Origin: Amphibalanus amphitrite
Lineage: Eukaryota; Arthropoda; Thecostraca; Balanomorpha; Balanidae
Assembly: GCF_019059575.1 (NCBI RefSeq)
Contig: NW_024881786.1
Coordinates: 1-64,000 of the forward strand
Reading direction: 5' to 3'
Length of the DNA: 64,000 bases
This document shows, piece by piece, positions 63,554 to 64,000 of the stretch. The position numbers were made by a program, and so were the translations under genes. The notes beneath the pieces are model-generated. The model was given only the letters and a program-made list of their open reading frames with translations, was not told the origin of the DNA and ran no database searches. The first letter of the stretch is position 1; each line of letters begins with the position of its first letter.

Positions 63554-64000
63554 GTGAGTTCGAGCGCCGCGCAGTTCGGCCCGGGACGCTGCACAATCAG
63601 GGCACACCCCGTGTGAGTGTACCGGCCCAACTTTCCTACCGGCTTGTTTTCCTTCCCAGGTGCGTTTTGCTCCCATTGGAATGAGCTGCATGCTGTCGAG
63701 GTGTATGTGTTTTCATCTGAGGAAACTTCCTCTGCCCAGTGTCTGCCTCTGAGAACGACACACGCGCCGTATCGTACGATCTTTTGCGATCTTGTTCTCT
63801 CGTTTTGTCCTGTTCCTTGTTCCGTTCTGTCGGACTGATCTATGTTTACCTGATAATGTCCTGCCGTCTTCTGTCTTGACATTTGACGGTTTTCTGTCCT
63901 GACTCCTGACCCGGTAGTACCAGCGCACAGGTCGTCAGATTGGCTCGGGCCGGCCTCTGACGATTCCCCGACCTGACCCACCCGTCCGCGGCCCGCCGCA
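63554..64000 (+). other. Pvr: Intron 17, incomplete
   Basis: No kinase exon is visible before the window ends. Confidence 0.6.

Noticed and set aside
63655-63838. Possible kinase exon after the acceptor-like TTCCCAG
   Set aside because: In the required phase it reads GAFCSHWNELH and lacks a glycine-rich loop or any later kinase motif.
1-64000. CRISPR arrays, operons or prophage-like systems
   Set aside because: Spliced exons, LTR and cut-and-paste transposons show a eukaryotic genome; repeats are tandem without unique equal-length spacers.

Overview
This is a eukaryotic nuclear window with no bacterial features. Coding sequence is split into short GC-rich exons with GT/AG introns. The one clear host gene is a receptor tyrosine kinase of the arthropod PDGF/VEGF receptor (Pvr) type. 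Very GC-rich third codon positions, CpG-rich first exons and a dense load of DNA transposons and minisatellites suggest an arthropod, perhaps a crustacean such as a barnacle. The species is an inference and cannot be fixed from this sequence.

Left part (1-31,100): almost entirely repeats. A minisatellite (97-745) and a CpG-rich block (890-1,830) come first, then a satellite-like region (2,084-5,640) interrupted by a CAGGGCC-ended insertion. From 6,207 to 18,576 inverted termini about 140-165 bp long bracket 12.4 kb. That interval holds a SWIM-type zinc-finger transposase remnant, two hAT-like elements with 8-bp target duplications and large internal minisatellites, a CACTG-ended element and a piggyBac-like element. 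A second nested stack lies at 24,881-29,616. At least four full-length TTAACCCGCGC-ended (piggyBac-like) elements occur in the window. Each has copy-specific terminal sequence and a hairpin core that agrees between its two ends.

Middle (31,100-46,800): a CpG-rich promoter region with a signal-peptide exon (exon 1a, 31,964-32,027). It is followed by a nested TTAA element pair, an RT-less BEL/Pao-type LTR retrotransposon (36,526-41,179, minus strand) whose gag is broken by a hexamer-repeat hAT-type element, a hAT-like element carrying a tRNA-like segment, and another minisatellite.

Right part (46,810-63,553): the receptor gene. A second signal-peptide exon (1b) and sixteen shared exons encode 852 residues: signal peptide, seven Ig-like domains (the fourth lacking cysteines), one transmembrane helix and the juxtamembrane segment. 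The reading stops just before the glycine-rich loop, so the kinase domain lies beyond the right edge. Exons 1a and 1b both end in phase 1 after Pro plus the first base of a Gly codon, so either can join exon 2. This implies two promoters about 15 kb apart.

An unusual theme runs through this gene. Several introns carry tandem repeats that grew out of the splice junctions themselves and copy exon edges together with donor or acceptor sites. These produce decoy splice sites, two of which would extend the protein in frame.
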